Assembly (NCBI GenBank): GCA_023091735.1
Contig: JALKBU010001382.1
Span: 1 to 11,759 of the forward strand
DNA from: Trichomonas tenax
Taxonomy: Eukaryota > Parabasalia > Trichomonadida > Trichomonadidae
Length of the DNA stretch: 11,759 bases
Reading direction: 5' to 3'
The notes below the pieces were generated by a model that made no database searches, had not been told where the DNA came from, and saw only the letters and a list, made by a program, of their open reading frames with translations. The translations under genes were made by a program, and so were the position numbers. Positions 1 through 7,500 of the stretch are shown one piece after another. Position 1 is the first letter of the stretch; each line of letters starts with the position of its first letter.

Positions 1-1
1 T

Positions 2-169
2 TCACGATATGATATTTCATCAGATCCCAGAGAATACAACACGGGTTTAATCATTGATCATGCAGGAAGTCACATTCATTCAGTTTACGGAAACACTGCC
101 GACACTGGTTCAGGTACTGATTACATGTCTCCATACATTACTGTTTACACGTGGTATAGGGTTTATTAA
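2..169 (+). CDS. C-terminal end of a tail-collar/fibre-like protein (5' end outside window)
   Basis: An open frame enters from the left edge and ends at TAA 167-169, giving 55 residues. Visible features are a His-x-His pair in HAGSHIHSVYGNT, then a glycine/serine/threonine stretch (TADTGSGTDY), then the closing MSPYITVYTWYRVY. Phage-type tail-collar and short tail-fibre proteins end in a similar way: HxH metal-binding repeats, a G/S/T-rich segment, then a 'PPYITVY-W-R' tail. The resemblance is from memory of the family and no profile was run. The composition is less AT-biased than the DNA that follows, as expected for real coding sequence. In a eukaryotic genome such a protein would most likely come from a viral or Maverick/Polinton-like integrated element, or from bacterial transfer. 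Its start, full length and whether it is intact cannot be seen. An unrelated beta-rich protein is the main alternative. Confidence 0.45.
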   Translation, partial: SRYDISSDPREYNTGLIIDHAGSHIHSVYGNTADTGSGTDYMSPYITVYTWYRVY

Positions 170-250
170 ACCCAAATAAATTTCTCTCATAACCACTAAA
201 ATTATTTTTCAAATTTCTTACTTCATAAATCCTTGCCCTTTAGGGTGTGG

Positions 251-297
251 GCGAACGGGCTTTCAGCCCTGAGGCACGAAGTGCCGAAGCCCTTCGC
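251..297. repeat. GC-rich nested hairpins with GNA-type triloops
   Basis: A GC-rich patch sits in AT-rich DNA. GGCT-type arms at 257-261 and 265-269 (GGGCT/AGCCC) enclose TTC, which reads GAA on the minus strand. GGCAC 273-277 and GTGCC 281-285 enclose GAA. An outer stem, GCGAA 251-255 with TTCGC 293-297, can extend by pairing 257-261 with 288-292 instead, leaving one bulged C. The inner left hairpin and the long outer stem are therefore mutually exclusive folds. The role is unknown: it could be a 3' processing or termination structure for the upstream gene, or a dispersed palindromic repeat. Confidence 0.7.
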
Positions 298-469
298 TTT
301 CTTTTCTTAGTTGGTTAGTCATAAATTATTTTTAAATCCAAATAAATTTTATAAAGTCAGGAATTCCAAAATTAATTTTAACGTTAATTTGTAAGAAATT
401 CAAAAATTTATTTTTTATATGGGGGAACCTAACTTGTAAAACTAAATTCTGTCGTAAATATATTTAAAA

Positions 470-516
470 AGATGTTCGCAGCAGACACGGCGTAGTCGTG
501 GATGGTGCGAACATCT
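470..516. repeat. 11-bp perfect inverted repeat with inner GTA-triloop hairpin
   Basis: AGATGTTCGCA (470-480) is perfectly complementary to TGCGAACATCT (506-516). Inside, CACGGC 486-491 pairs with GTCGTG 495-500 (one G-T wobble) around a GTA tip at 492-494. The whole can extrude as a two-stage stem-loop. It lies between two gene remnants in otherwise AT-rich sequence and ends 3 bp before the open frame at 519. Its function is unknown. It belongs with the other GNA-tipped palindromes in this window. Confidence 0.7.
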
Positions 517-518
517 AA

Positions 519-755
519 TTACTAACTATTGAACTTCTTAACTTATTGTCTGAGCTTAAGTCAGCCATCTATCTTGATATTGATACACCAGTTCCTTCAT
601 ACACTCCGAAGCAATTCCTTTTAAAGGAACGTAGGGATTGGTGGACTGATGATAAGGAACCAATATGGATTGTTGATGGAGTCGTCAAGAATCTCGGAAA
701 AACATTATTCAAAGACATTCACATTAAATTAATTCGAATAAAAATTAATTTTTAA
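519..755 (+). pseudogene. Unrecognised gene fragment without ATG
   Basis: The frame is open from just after TAA 516-518 to TAA 753-755, about 78 codons, but it contains no ATG; the only early start-like codon is TTG at 546. The residues from about 560 to 720 look protein-like (LDIDTPVPSYTPKQF, then ERRDWWTDDKEPIWIVDG, then VVKNLGKTLF) with three tryptophans and moderate GC. The tail (IKLIRIKINF) dissolves into AT-rich sequence. I do not recognise a family. It lies 350 bp downstream of the tail-collar-like remnant on the same strand but in another frame, so it may be a decayed piece of the same integrated element. That link rests on proximity only. It could also be a chance open frame. Confidence 0.35.
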
Positions 756-1352
756 TAAATATTTTATAAGTTTTTATATTTATATAAAGCCTATATCCAC
801 AATTCACATCTATATTATATATTATTTATATACATATTATATTGACAAACATATATGTTTAATTCCTGTTAATTGTTGAAAAAGTTTTTCAAGAATACAT
901 TACACCGCTCAATCATATTTGTTTCTCATTATAAGCGAAATTTATAAATTGATCAAAAATTATAATAAAGCTCCAATAATCATGCAACACATAGGATATA
1001 GACTGGCGATGAAAGTGAAAAACTATCCTATCTTCATCATAAATTTTGATCAATATCGAATTTATTAAAATTATAACTGAAGATAATATAAAGAGAAATT
1101 GTACAATTGCATAAGAGTAATTTCTATATTTCAACCTTTCATAGTCATTCTGTAGAGTAAATCTCTGATTATTTCGAAGATCGAGTCTGAAAGGAAGAAC
1201 TGTGGACTGGATTGCTAGAATTTTGGCAACCAGTCCCAATCAAGCATTTAATTTTTCTTTTCAAAGTAAATTTAAACAAATATAGGATATCATTCTTCCA
1301 ATAATCATTTATAATCACATGCCACGTAAATATTTATTTGTCGAATATGCAT
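756..1352. other. AT-rich spacer, no supported gene
   Basis: This is very AT-rich intergenic DNA. A minus-strand frame at 913-1239 is open for 108 codons but contains no ATG, and its composition follows the AT bias (many Ile, Phe, Tyr, Asn), so it is not called. No tRNA, repeat array or GC-rich hairpin was seen. Confidence 0.6.
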
Positions 1353-1387
1353 GTTTACATGTCAGATAATATCACTTTTTGTATCAC
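1353..1387 (-). repeat. Diverged copy of element-end motif
   Basis: Read on the minus strand this segment runs ACAAAAAGTGATATTATC then TGACATGTAAAC. The ends of the inverted-repeat element at 3704-4152 read ACAAAAGTGCGCTATCGTC, then a few T-rich bases, then TGACATGTAAAG. The shared order (ACAAAA-GTG, TATC/TATT-ATC, TGACATGTAAA) suggests a related but shortened end. Its 14 bases at 1353-1366 are the exact reverse complement of 9522-9535. By orientation this would be a right-hand end. No partner or direct repeat was identified inside the window. Confidence 0.4.
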
Positions 1388-1402
1388 TTTTATCTCACTT
1401 TT
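1372..1402 (+). promoter_or_regulatory. Three TCACTTTT copies at 11-12 bp spacing
   Basis: TCACTTTT occurs at 1372-1379, 1384-1391 and 1395-1402, about one DNA helical turn apart. A fourth copy (1480-1487) overlaps the putative initiator just before the acid phosphatase start. The regular spacing suggests protein-binding sites on one face of the helix, about 90-120 bp upstream of the gene. A remnant of a simple repeat is the alternative, because the first copy overlaps the diverged element end. Confidence 0.35.
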
Positions 1403-1479
1403 TCGTGAGAACTTTCGGTACGCAACATGGGGACTCCAAAAATAATAAAAAGATTCGTTTCTGTATTTTCATCCAGAAG

Positions 1480-1485
1480 TCACTT
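1480..1485 (+). promoter_or_regulatory. Initiator-like TCACTT for the acid phosphatase gene
   Basis: TCACTT matches the trichomonad initiator consensus TCA+1Py(T/A), with the presumed transcription start A at 1482. That leaves an 8-nt leader before ATG 1491, within the short leader range known for Trichomonas vaginalis genes. The short motif could occur by chance. Its position supports ATG 1491 as the true start. Confidence 0.45.
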
Positions 1486-1490
1486 TTCAA

Positions 1491-2666
1491 ATGTTTTTCA
1501 CGCTTTTTACTTCGATAAATTTGTACTCTATCACATGTCGTTCTCCACTGAAACACGCCGACCCCATTAAGGGATACAACATGGCGTGGCTTGGCGTCAT
1601 CACTCGCCACGGAATGCGAACACCGATGGAATCTTGGACACCAAGAGAAGTTTCTGGAACATGGCACTGCGACAACAATGAAGCCTATGCACCACGTATG
1701 CATGTTAGCCCTTACAATGGCTTCCGCCGTCGTTATCAGCGCGTTATCGATCAAAAATACGCTCCATTCCAGCCAAACTGCGAGGAAGGAGAGCTTACGA
1801 CTGACGGAATGGAAATGCACCATGAGCTTGGTCAGTTCTACAGGAACTGGCTCACAAACGAAACAAAATTCTTACCACCGTATTTCAGCGAAGACATGGT
1901 TTCTATTCGCGCATCCAAGGTCGAGAGATGCCTTAGATCCGCTGTCAGCTTTTTGGATGGCTTCTATCCACCTGCAAGACCAGGAGAACACATTAAATTC
2001 ATCACAGGAACAGACTACAGGGAATTCCTCTATCCAGTTGCAAGCGGCTGTGCTGACTTGCAAAAGGTCTGGGATGAGTTTGTTGCAACGGACGTATTCC
2101 AGAAGAGGATGAACTCTTCGAAGGCTTTATACGATAATATCTATAAGAAGCTTAACCTCGAACCAGATACAACAAACTGGATGTTCATTGGTGATTGGAT
2201 TTCATCCTATTTCTGCTCAGATCAGAAAGTTCCACTTGTTAACCTTACAGATGAACAGATCACACAGGCCCTTAAGGATATTGCATATTTCAGCTATGGA
2301 TTCTTTGGTCAAGGCCGTGCTGTTGCTGCTTCACCAATTTGGCGTCATATCTTCTCTGATATTGATGATTTCATCTCAAAGAAGCCACAAGCAACAAAGT
2401 TCCGTCTTTATTCGGCCCATGATACAACAATTGCTGCTTTATTGACGAGCTTAGGATTCACTGATGATAAACTTCCACCATTCAGATCTCATCTTGATCT
2501 CGAGCTTTGGCAGAAGGGCTCCAAGTACATCTTTAGAGTCGTATTCAATGGACAGCCAATTGAAGTTGATTTCATGGATCATCAAACTGAAAATAACTTC
2601 GTTCAACTCAAGGAGAAAATGGCTTCTCGCAGCGATCTTAAGTACTGCCTCGCTGAATACCCATAA
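1491..2666 (+). CDS. Histidine acid phosphatase (branch 2), probably secreted or lysosomal
   Basis: The 391-residue protein hydrolyses phosphomonoesters through a phosphohistidine intermediate. The hallmark RHGMRTP lies at residues 39-45 (nucleophile His40, phosphate-binding Arg39 and Arg43). The C-terminal proton-donor motif YSAHDTT has His310-Asp311. Between them are LTTDGMEMHHELGQFYRNWL (101-120) and the conserved block around Arg140 ending in FLDGFYPP (154-161). HLDLELW (334-340) is also typical of the family. The length matches prostatic/lysosomal-type acid phosphatases without their C-terminal membrane anchor. The hydrophobic N-terminus (FFTLFTSINLYSITC) is a likely signal peptide, so the enzyme should enter the secretory pathway or lysosome-like vacuoles. 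ATG 1491 is preferred because it includes that signal and sits 8 nt behind an initiator-like site. There are no introns or frame breaks. The exact substrate cannot be inferred; inositol-polyphosphate phosphatases share the fold, but the HD rather than HAE motif favours the acid phosphatase branch. Confidence 0.93.
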   Translation: MFFTLFTSINLYSITCRSPLKHADPIKGYNMAWLGVITRHGMRTPMESWTPREVSGTWHCDNNEAYAPRMHVSPYNGFRRRYQRVIDQKYAPFQPNCEEGELTTDGMEMHHELGQFYRNWLTNETKFLPPYFSEDMVSIRASKVERCLRSAVSFLDGFYPPARPGEHIKFITGTDYREFLYPVASGCADLQKVWDEFVATDVFQKRMNSSKALYDNIYKKLNLEPDTTNWMFIGDWISSYFCSDQKVPLVNLTDEQITQALKDIAYFSYGFFGQGRAVAASPIWRHIFSDIDDFISKKPQATKFRLYSAHDTTIAALLTSLGFTDDKLPPFRSHLDLELWQKGSKYIFRVVFNGQPIEVDFMDHQTENNFVQLKEKMASRSDLKYCLAEYP

Positions 2667-2690
2667 CTTTCATTATTCTCTTGATTATAG

Positions 2691-2733
2691 AAACACGCTA
2701 AATCACACTGCTTTAAGCTGTATTAACGTGTTT
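2691..2733. terminator. 3' region of the acid phosphatase gene: imperfect hairpin and TAAA
   Basis: AAACACG 2691-2697 pairs with CGTGTTT 2727-2733, followed after one mismatch by TAA/TTA (2699-2701 with 2723-2725). An inner GCTT/AAGC stem lies at 2710-2718. TAAA, the trichomonad poly(A) signal, occurs at 2699-2702, about 32 nt past the stop. The stop itself is followed by C, so it does not form TAAA. The role in RNA 3' end formation is inferred. Confidence 0.3.
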
Positions 2734-2982
2734 AGAAAGCATAGCTAAATAATTTCTCATACGTAATCTATGGCTTTTTTATCTTTTTTCATAACAAATA
2801 TTAAATTAATTTTGATAAATCACGGACACACTTTGACGTTGAAATGAGCAACATAACCGATGTTAATTTTTTATACATGTTTAAGTCAAAATGTGAATTT
2901 TATTTTTTCATATTATAGATTGAAACTTATATGTTTATGAAATAAATAACTGTAAACAATTCGGGTATACTCTCGTAGTTTT

Positions 2983-3360
2983 TTAAGAAACTGGAATCCA
3001 TGCAGCATTGCAATATGGACATTGTCTTTTAGCCTGTGAGCCAATCCAGTGGTTGATGCAGTGTGAGTGGAATTTGTGATTGCATTCACCTGTAACGATT
3101 GGGCATTCTACACATTTTTTAACTTGGCAGTTTGTGCAAGGTTCTTCTAACAGTGTCTTGCAAATAGAACAAACACTGTGCTCTGTGGAACTGTTTTTAG
3201 AAATGTAAACTGGGTTAAAGCTCTTTAATTCTAAATGGCACTTCTGATCTTGAGTTGCCTTTGCTTCTGACTCTGGCTTTGGCTTCTCACCCTCTGCCGC
3301 TGGCTTTGGTTCTACTGCTTTTCTAACTGTTTTTCTTACAATCGCCTTCTTTGCATTCAT
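2983..3360 (-). CDS. RING-H2 protein of the Rbx1/Apc11 type (ubiquitin ligase RING subunit)
   Basis: The 125-residue protein should recruit a ubiquitin-charged E2 to a cullin-type ligase. The N-terminal 40 residues are a Lys/Pro/Glu/Ala-rich disordered tail. HLELKSFNPV (42-51) aligns with the Rbx1 strand 'FEVKKWNAVA' that inserts into the cullin. The expanded RING-H2 follows: C64-x2-C67, C75-x2-C78, C83 and/or C86, then C93-N-H95-x2-H98-x-H100-C101, and C114-x2-C117. The CNHxFHxHC block matches Rbx1 exactly. I66 and W105 occupy the usual E2-contact positions. The last ligand is Cys117, as in Rbx2 and Apc11, where Rbx1 has Asp. Paralogue assignment (Rbx1, Rbx2 or Apc11) is uncertain. ATG at 3358-3360 is chosen; the frame extends four codons upstream only to a GTG. 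The TAA stop is followed by A, giving an overlapping TAAA poly(A) signal. It converges with the phosphatase gene across 316 bp. Confidence 0.85.
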   Translation of the reverse strand: MNAKKAIVRKTVRKAVEPKPAAEGEKPKPESEAKATQDQKCHLELKSFNPVYISKNSSTEHSVCSICKTLLEEPCTNCQVKKCVECPIVTGECNHKFHSHCINHWIGSQAKRQCPYCNAAWIPVS

Positions 3361-3382
3361 GGAAAATGTCACTTTTAGAAAA

Positions 3383-3388
3383 ATATGA
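3383..3388 (-). promoter_or_regulatory. Initiator-like TCATAT for the RING gene
   Basis: On the minus strand TCATAT fits TCA+1Py(T/A), with the A at 3386, about 26 nt upstream of ATG 3358-3360. The motif is short and the region AT-rich, so this is tentative. Confidence 0.3.
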
Positions 3389-3686
3389 CAAAAAATATAT
3401 TTCCAGAATAAACGATGAAAATAGGATTTCCATCACATGTAAATATCGAATTTCAAGTCAAAATAATTTTTAAAATTCACTTCTTTTTTTTTCAAGTCAA
3501 TTGTTTGAGGTAAGAATACGGAAGCTTTTTAAATATTAAATTTTGGCCTTTCGTCTGTTTGTTCAATAATGCTACTCAAGTTTTTATATAAAATTTTATC
3601 CTTTTTTTAAAATATTCATTTTTGGAGCTTGTGGTTTATAAATTAAAATATCCATCTCCATTGTAATCTATCCTGAGTTTATTTCT
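3389..3686. other. AT-rich upstream region between the RING gene and the inverted-repeat element
   Basis: Nothing gene-like was seen. It contains a T-rich run near 3482-3491 and a TCACATGTAAA at 3433-3443 that resembles, but does not clearly extend, the TGACATGTAAA motif of the neighbouring element. Confidence 0.5.
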
Positions 3687-3875
3687 ATCAAAATTCGAGA
3701 TTTGGACAAAAGTGCGCTATCGTCTTTTATTTGACATGTAAAGTGGTGAAATGTTACTTAAAAACAAATTTTTCGATTCTCGGGCATGCTAATTTTTAAA
3801 CTATGCACCTTATTGATGCAGGTTTGACTCGAGCGCGTAACAAACTTTTTCTTTTTAGAAAAAACAATCTTTTGC

Positions 3876-3934
3876 CTCAATAGTGGACGGGCGTGAGTAA
3901 GACCGAGGCGCTTGCAAAGCGCCGAGCTATTGAG
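3876..3934. repeat. Nested hairpin with GCA triloop inside the element
   Basis: CTCAATAG 3876-3883 is complementary to CTATTGAG 3927-3934. Within it GGCGCTT 3907-3913 pairs perfectly with AAGCGCC 3917-3923 around GCA. The inner stem is GC-rich and would be very stable. It belongs to the interior of the inverted-repeat element. No function is known. Confidence 0.65.
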
Positions 3935-4024
3935 AGATACAACTGTAATTGCGCCGCAGAGAATGGCCTGGAGAATTAGTGATTGCCTTAGCAACAACTT
4001 TTTTGGCTAAAAACCGGAGCAACG

Positions 4025-4080
4025 GATGACAATTCAATGGCGTAGCGGAGCCATTGATCGTCATCAATTGCGGAGCAATT
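4025..4080. repeat. Two adjacent palindromes inside the element
   Basis: GATGAC 4025-4030 pairs with GTCATC 4060-4065. Inside, CAATGGC 4035-4041 pairs with GCCATTG 4050-4056 around GTAGCGGA. Immediately after, AATTGC 4066-4071 pairs with GCAATT 4075-4080 around a GGA triloop. The tip of the first could alternatively close as a GTA or GGA triloop on two GC pairs. They are the right-hand part of the element's hairpin-rich core. Confidence 0.65.
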
Positions 4081-4173
4081 CGCTAAATTGCACTGATTGA
4101 AGAAAATAACTTGCCATGTAAAATGTCAAAAGATGATAGCACACTTTTGTCCGACACTCATCAAAATTCGAGA

Positions 4174-4509
4174 AAATTTTCAAAATACCAAAATAACTTT
4201 AATTTTGCTTAAATTTGATTATCTACTTCAAACACAACAGTATGATACCAATTTTTTGATATAGATTTGTTCTGGAATCAATATTTTATAATGGCCAATA
4301 AAATTTATATGTTTATTATCCCACTCCTGTGTAACAATATAAAGCTTCTTGAGTCTTAACAAAGCAATCAATCTAACATAATGATTGCCGTTCAAGAAGA
4401 TCAAATAAATTATTTATCTTTAGCGAAATGTCCGATTTCATTCATAGCTATATCAGGAACAATTAAATACATCAAAATCAAGAGAAAGAAAAATCTTAAA
4501 AAAAAATAA
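4174..4509 (+). promoter_or_regulatory. Upstream region of the phosphoinositide phosphatase gene
   Basis: This is AT-rich sequence with no gene. The only initiator-like sites are TCATT at 4438-4442 and TCATA at 4442-4446, about 65 nt before the start codon. An A-rich tract (about 4499-4509) directly precedes ATG 4510. No other element was recognised. Confidence 0.3.
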
Positions 4510-7500
4510 ATGGGTTTTGTCGAAGTTTATCACACAAAACATGGTTTTGTTCATCTTTTGATAAACCCAGCAAATGAAACGGAGGTTTTCGTTGTAACAA
4601 TAGACTCCACGACAGGAAATCCGATGTTTGTGGGAATAAAAAATCTGGACATCTTCGAAACGCATGATTCAGCCTTAAAATTCATCACAGACGAATTCGA
4701 ATCTCAACTGAAATTCAGAGGTGAAGCTCTTATTGGAATAGCGCAAGCAGATGGCGTTTCAAATATCGCAATCATTGATAAAACCGAGCAATCTGGTTTC
4801 TTACCTGGTGGACACATTATAAAAACAGTCAAACACGTTATGTTTATGACAATAAGTCCTCAAAATTCAAAACAAACTAAAAATCCGTTCGAAGATTTCC
4901 AATTATGCGACAATCACTATTTTTGCGAGACATACGACATATCGAGGCTATACCCATCGCAGCATCCGGCCCATGATCCTGATAAATCGTTCTGTTGGAA
5001 CAATGGCTGGACAAAACCATTCGAATTAATGGGAATTCGCAATTGTTGTGTCACCCTCCTCCAAGGCATCGGACAGACCTATGAATCACCCGATAAAGAA
5101 TACATGATTTCGCATCTTTGCAGAAGATCATCTGATAATCCTGGAACTCGTTATACAGCACGCGGATTGAACAGCAAAGGAGCCGCTGGTAACGAAGTTG
5201 AAGCCGAATTAGTGTTCATTAAAGGCAATAAATGGGTTTCTTCTCGATGGAGAAGAGGATCGATTCCTATTCACTGGGCAACAGTTTTGAACTCCAAAGT
5301 GTCATCTCCTGTTCACTGTGTTGACAAAGAAAACTATTTTGAAGGCACTCCCGAATATTTCAAAGGCCTTAAAGAAAGATTCAATGTTAATGATATTCGA
5401 TGTGTTTCTCTTCTTCAAATGAACGAAGGACACTCTGAGTCCGAAATTCTCGAATATTTCACTAAAGCCATCAGTCGCCTTTACGATGCTGGCGTTGACA
5501 ATGTGTTTTACACGCCATTCGACTTAAATCAGCGTTTGCACGAAGATGGATCCGGCGAAGCAATGTCTGACTTCATTTCATTCATTGGACCGATGATGGA
5601 TGATTCGGGCTTCAATGAGGGCGAAGGCAAAGACGTTGCTGCTCTCCAAAAGATATTATTCCGCTTCAATTGCGCGGACTCACTCGATCGCACAAATCTC
5701 GCAACATTTTACTTCGCGATGTATGTAACAGCGATCTGGTGCAGACAGAATGGTTACGCGAACCCTAATGTCAGTGAAACAGCTTTGCCTAATGAAGTTG
5801 TTCCTCAAATCATTATTGATTTCCTTGCGAAATCATTTGTTGAGTGCGGTAACATCGTTGCTGCATTATATACAAATACGGCTGCAATTAAAGTCAAAGC
5901 AATTAAGAGATTCTCTCCATCACTTGAGAATTCATCAAATGATACAGCAGTCACACTTCAGCGTCGCTTGGAGAACGTTATGAATGATCCTGTTCGTCAG
6001 CGCACGATCGAGTTGTGGACTGATCCAGCGCCATTCACGTGGCATCACAGACTTGCGCATACATACATCAGACTCATTGAAGGAGCTCCACACATGATTG
6101 TTGAGAATAACGTTGCTGCTTTTAGAATCGAAAATGGAAAAGTTACTCTTGGTTTGCAGTTCCCGATGATTGTCAATGCTGTTCTACTGATGCTGCTTCC
6201 TTGTGGCGATGAAGCTCCGCGTCGCATGAAGATAGAGACTGGTTTAACAATGGACGCAATGGAAAAGATTGCTGATTTACCATTACCTGTCGTTGATAGC
6301 GCCACATGGTGCAGATACAGAGTGGGAATGCAGGAGAAGTGGGGATATTCTCATTCTCGCATAAGATTTGTCCAATTCGTCAGATTCACGTTCTCCGAAA
6401 AGTCGAGTGTTGTTTTAGGAAACATCAAAATTGAGTCTAGAAGTTGTCCGGATAAAACCGGTGTTTTGTCCATCCAGGAATTCAAGACACCAGATCAGCA
6501 AACTATCGAAAGATTTGATCACGGGTTCAATGATTTCGCATCATCAAAGAAGACACTTTGTGACACAATTAAGCTTGAAAAGCTTCGTCTCGGCCTTCAC
6601 GTTCCCGATGAGCAGAGGATCACGCGCTGCCTCGCAAATAACATTCCGCCGTGTTTTGCTGATTCAAATTCAAGGATCTGTGCGGGATATTGCGAAACAT
6701 GCGCAAATTGCTTGAAGAAGTTGAACGAAAACGAAACTAGATACAGAATGAGACAAGCATGGCTTCTCCAAGGTCTTTTAGTTAGCGAAGACAAGCCAGG
6801 AACTCAGAAGATAATCCTCATCTGCAAGCAATGCATTGATGAAGTTTATCTATACACGCAAGGAACAGAAGGCTACGAAGATCTCTTGAGGACATCAGTG
6901 AAGCCGCCTGTTGTCCCACAGCATTTACCTATATTAGAAGAAATAAAGGAATACAAAGATATATCATCGAACTCGCAGGCCATTGTCTGCAGCGGTCCAC
7001 GCTCGATATTAACAGAAGAAGTTGTCGAATTTGATGGAAAACTCGAATTCAATCTTTCATTCTTCAACACTGCAAAAGTTAGACTTGTTAAATTAGACGT
7101 TGACAGCGAAATTGAACTCAAAGCAAACAATGTTGTTGCATCAAAGGATGTTCTTGACAATGGTGATATTGTTTATAGATTCAACGAAGATGTTACTTCG
7201 AAGATCGTCAAATTCACAATAAATACTCCTTCATGCACAAGTGTTCGCCATCTCAGAGTTTTCGGTGAACTCGTTGATGAGCCAGAGCCTAAATCTCTAT
7301 GCATGGACACTCGCCAGTTCCCTGGAAAGCCAATTACATCACCAACGCCAACAAGCATGATGTCTGAGATCAGCCAGAGAACAGAGAAGTGCATGTTTGG
7401 AGACTTGAGGACAATCAAACAGATTGTTGTCGAAATGAGACCCGGAGGACCAAACTGCCTTTCCTTCATTATCAACCTTAGAAAGAAGAACAACACTGTC

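Larger units (their letters stand above)
3687..4173. mobile_element. Short non-autonomous inverted-repeat element (MITE-like) with flanking direct repeats
   Basis: The left end 3704-3728 (begins GGACAAAAGTGCGCTATC) is the reverse complement of 4128-4152 at 23 of 25 positions, differing only by C/T and G/A. The 449-bp unit is flanked by identical 14-bp direct repeats, ATCAAAATTCGAGA, at 3687-3700 and 4160-4173. They are separated from the inverted repeats by 3 bp on the left and 7 bp on the right. Each end also carries a CATGTAAA motif just inside (3735-3742, 4115-4122). The interior has no convincing gene but holds several GC-rich hairpins unlike the AT-rich surroundings. The architecture fits a DNA transposon derivative without transposase. 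The 14-bp direct repeats could be a long target duplication or part of the element ends. The superfamily is not recognised. It lies between two divergent genes, so it could influence either. Confidence 0.6.

Noticed and set aside
913..1239. Minus-strand open frame of 108 codons with a hydrophobic stretch
   Set aside because: It has no ATG (only TTG) and AT-driven composition, and the hydrophobic run is expected from Ile/Phe/Leu codons in AT-rich DNA.
3361..3372. Upstream extension of the RING gene to a GTG codon
   Set aside because: A non-ATG start is unlikely in a eukaryote, and an ATG four codons later gives the full domain.
3758..3997. Minus-strand open frame of 79 codons inside the inverted-repeat element
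   Set aside because: It runs through the palindromic core of the element, has low-complexity lysine runs and no recognisable domain. It is better explained by the hairpins.
4499..4509. Purine-rich leader considered as a bacterial ribosome-binding site
   Set aside because: Gene families, AT-rich spacers and separate gene units point to a eukaryote, where an A-rich leader before ATG is common.
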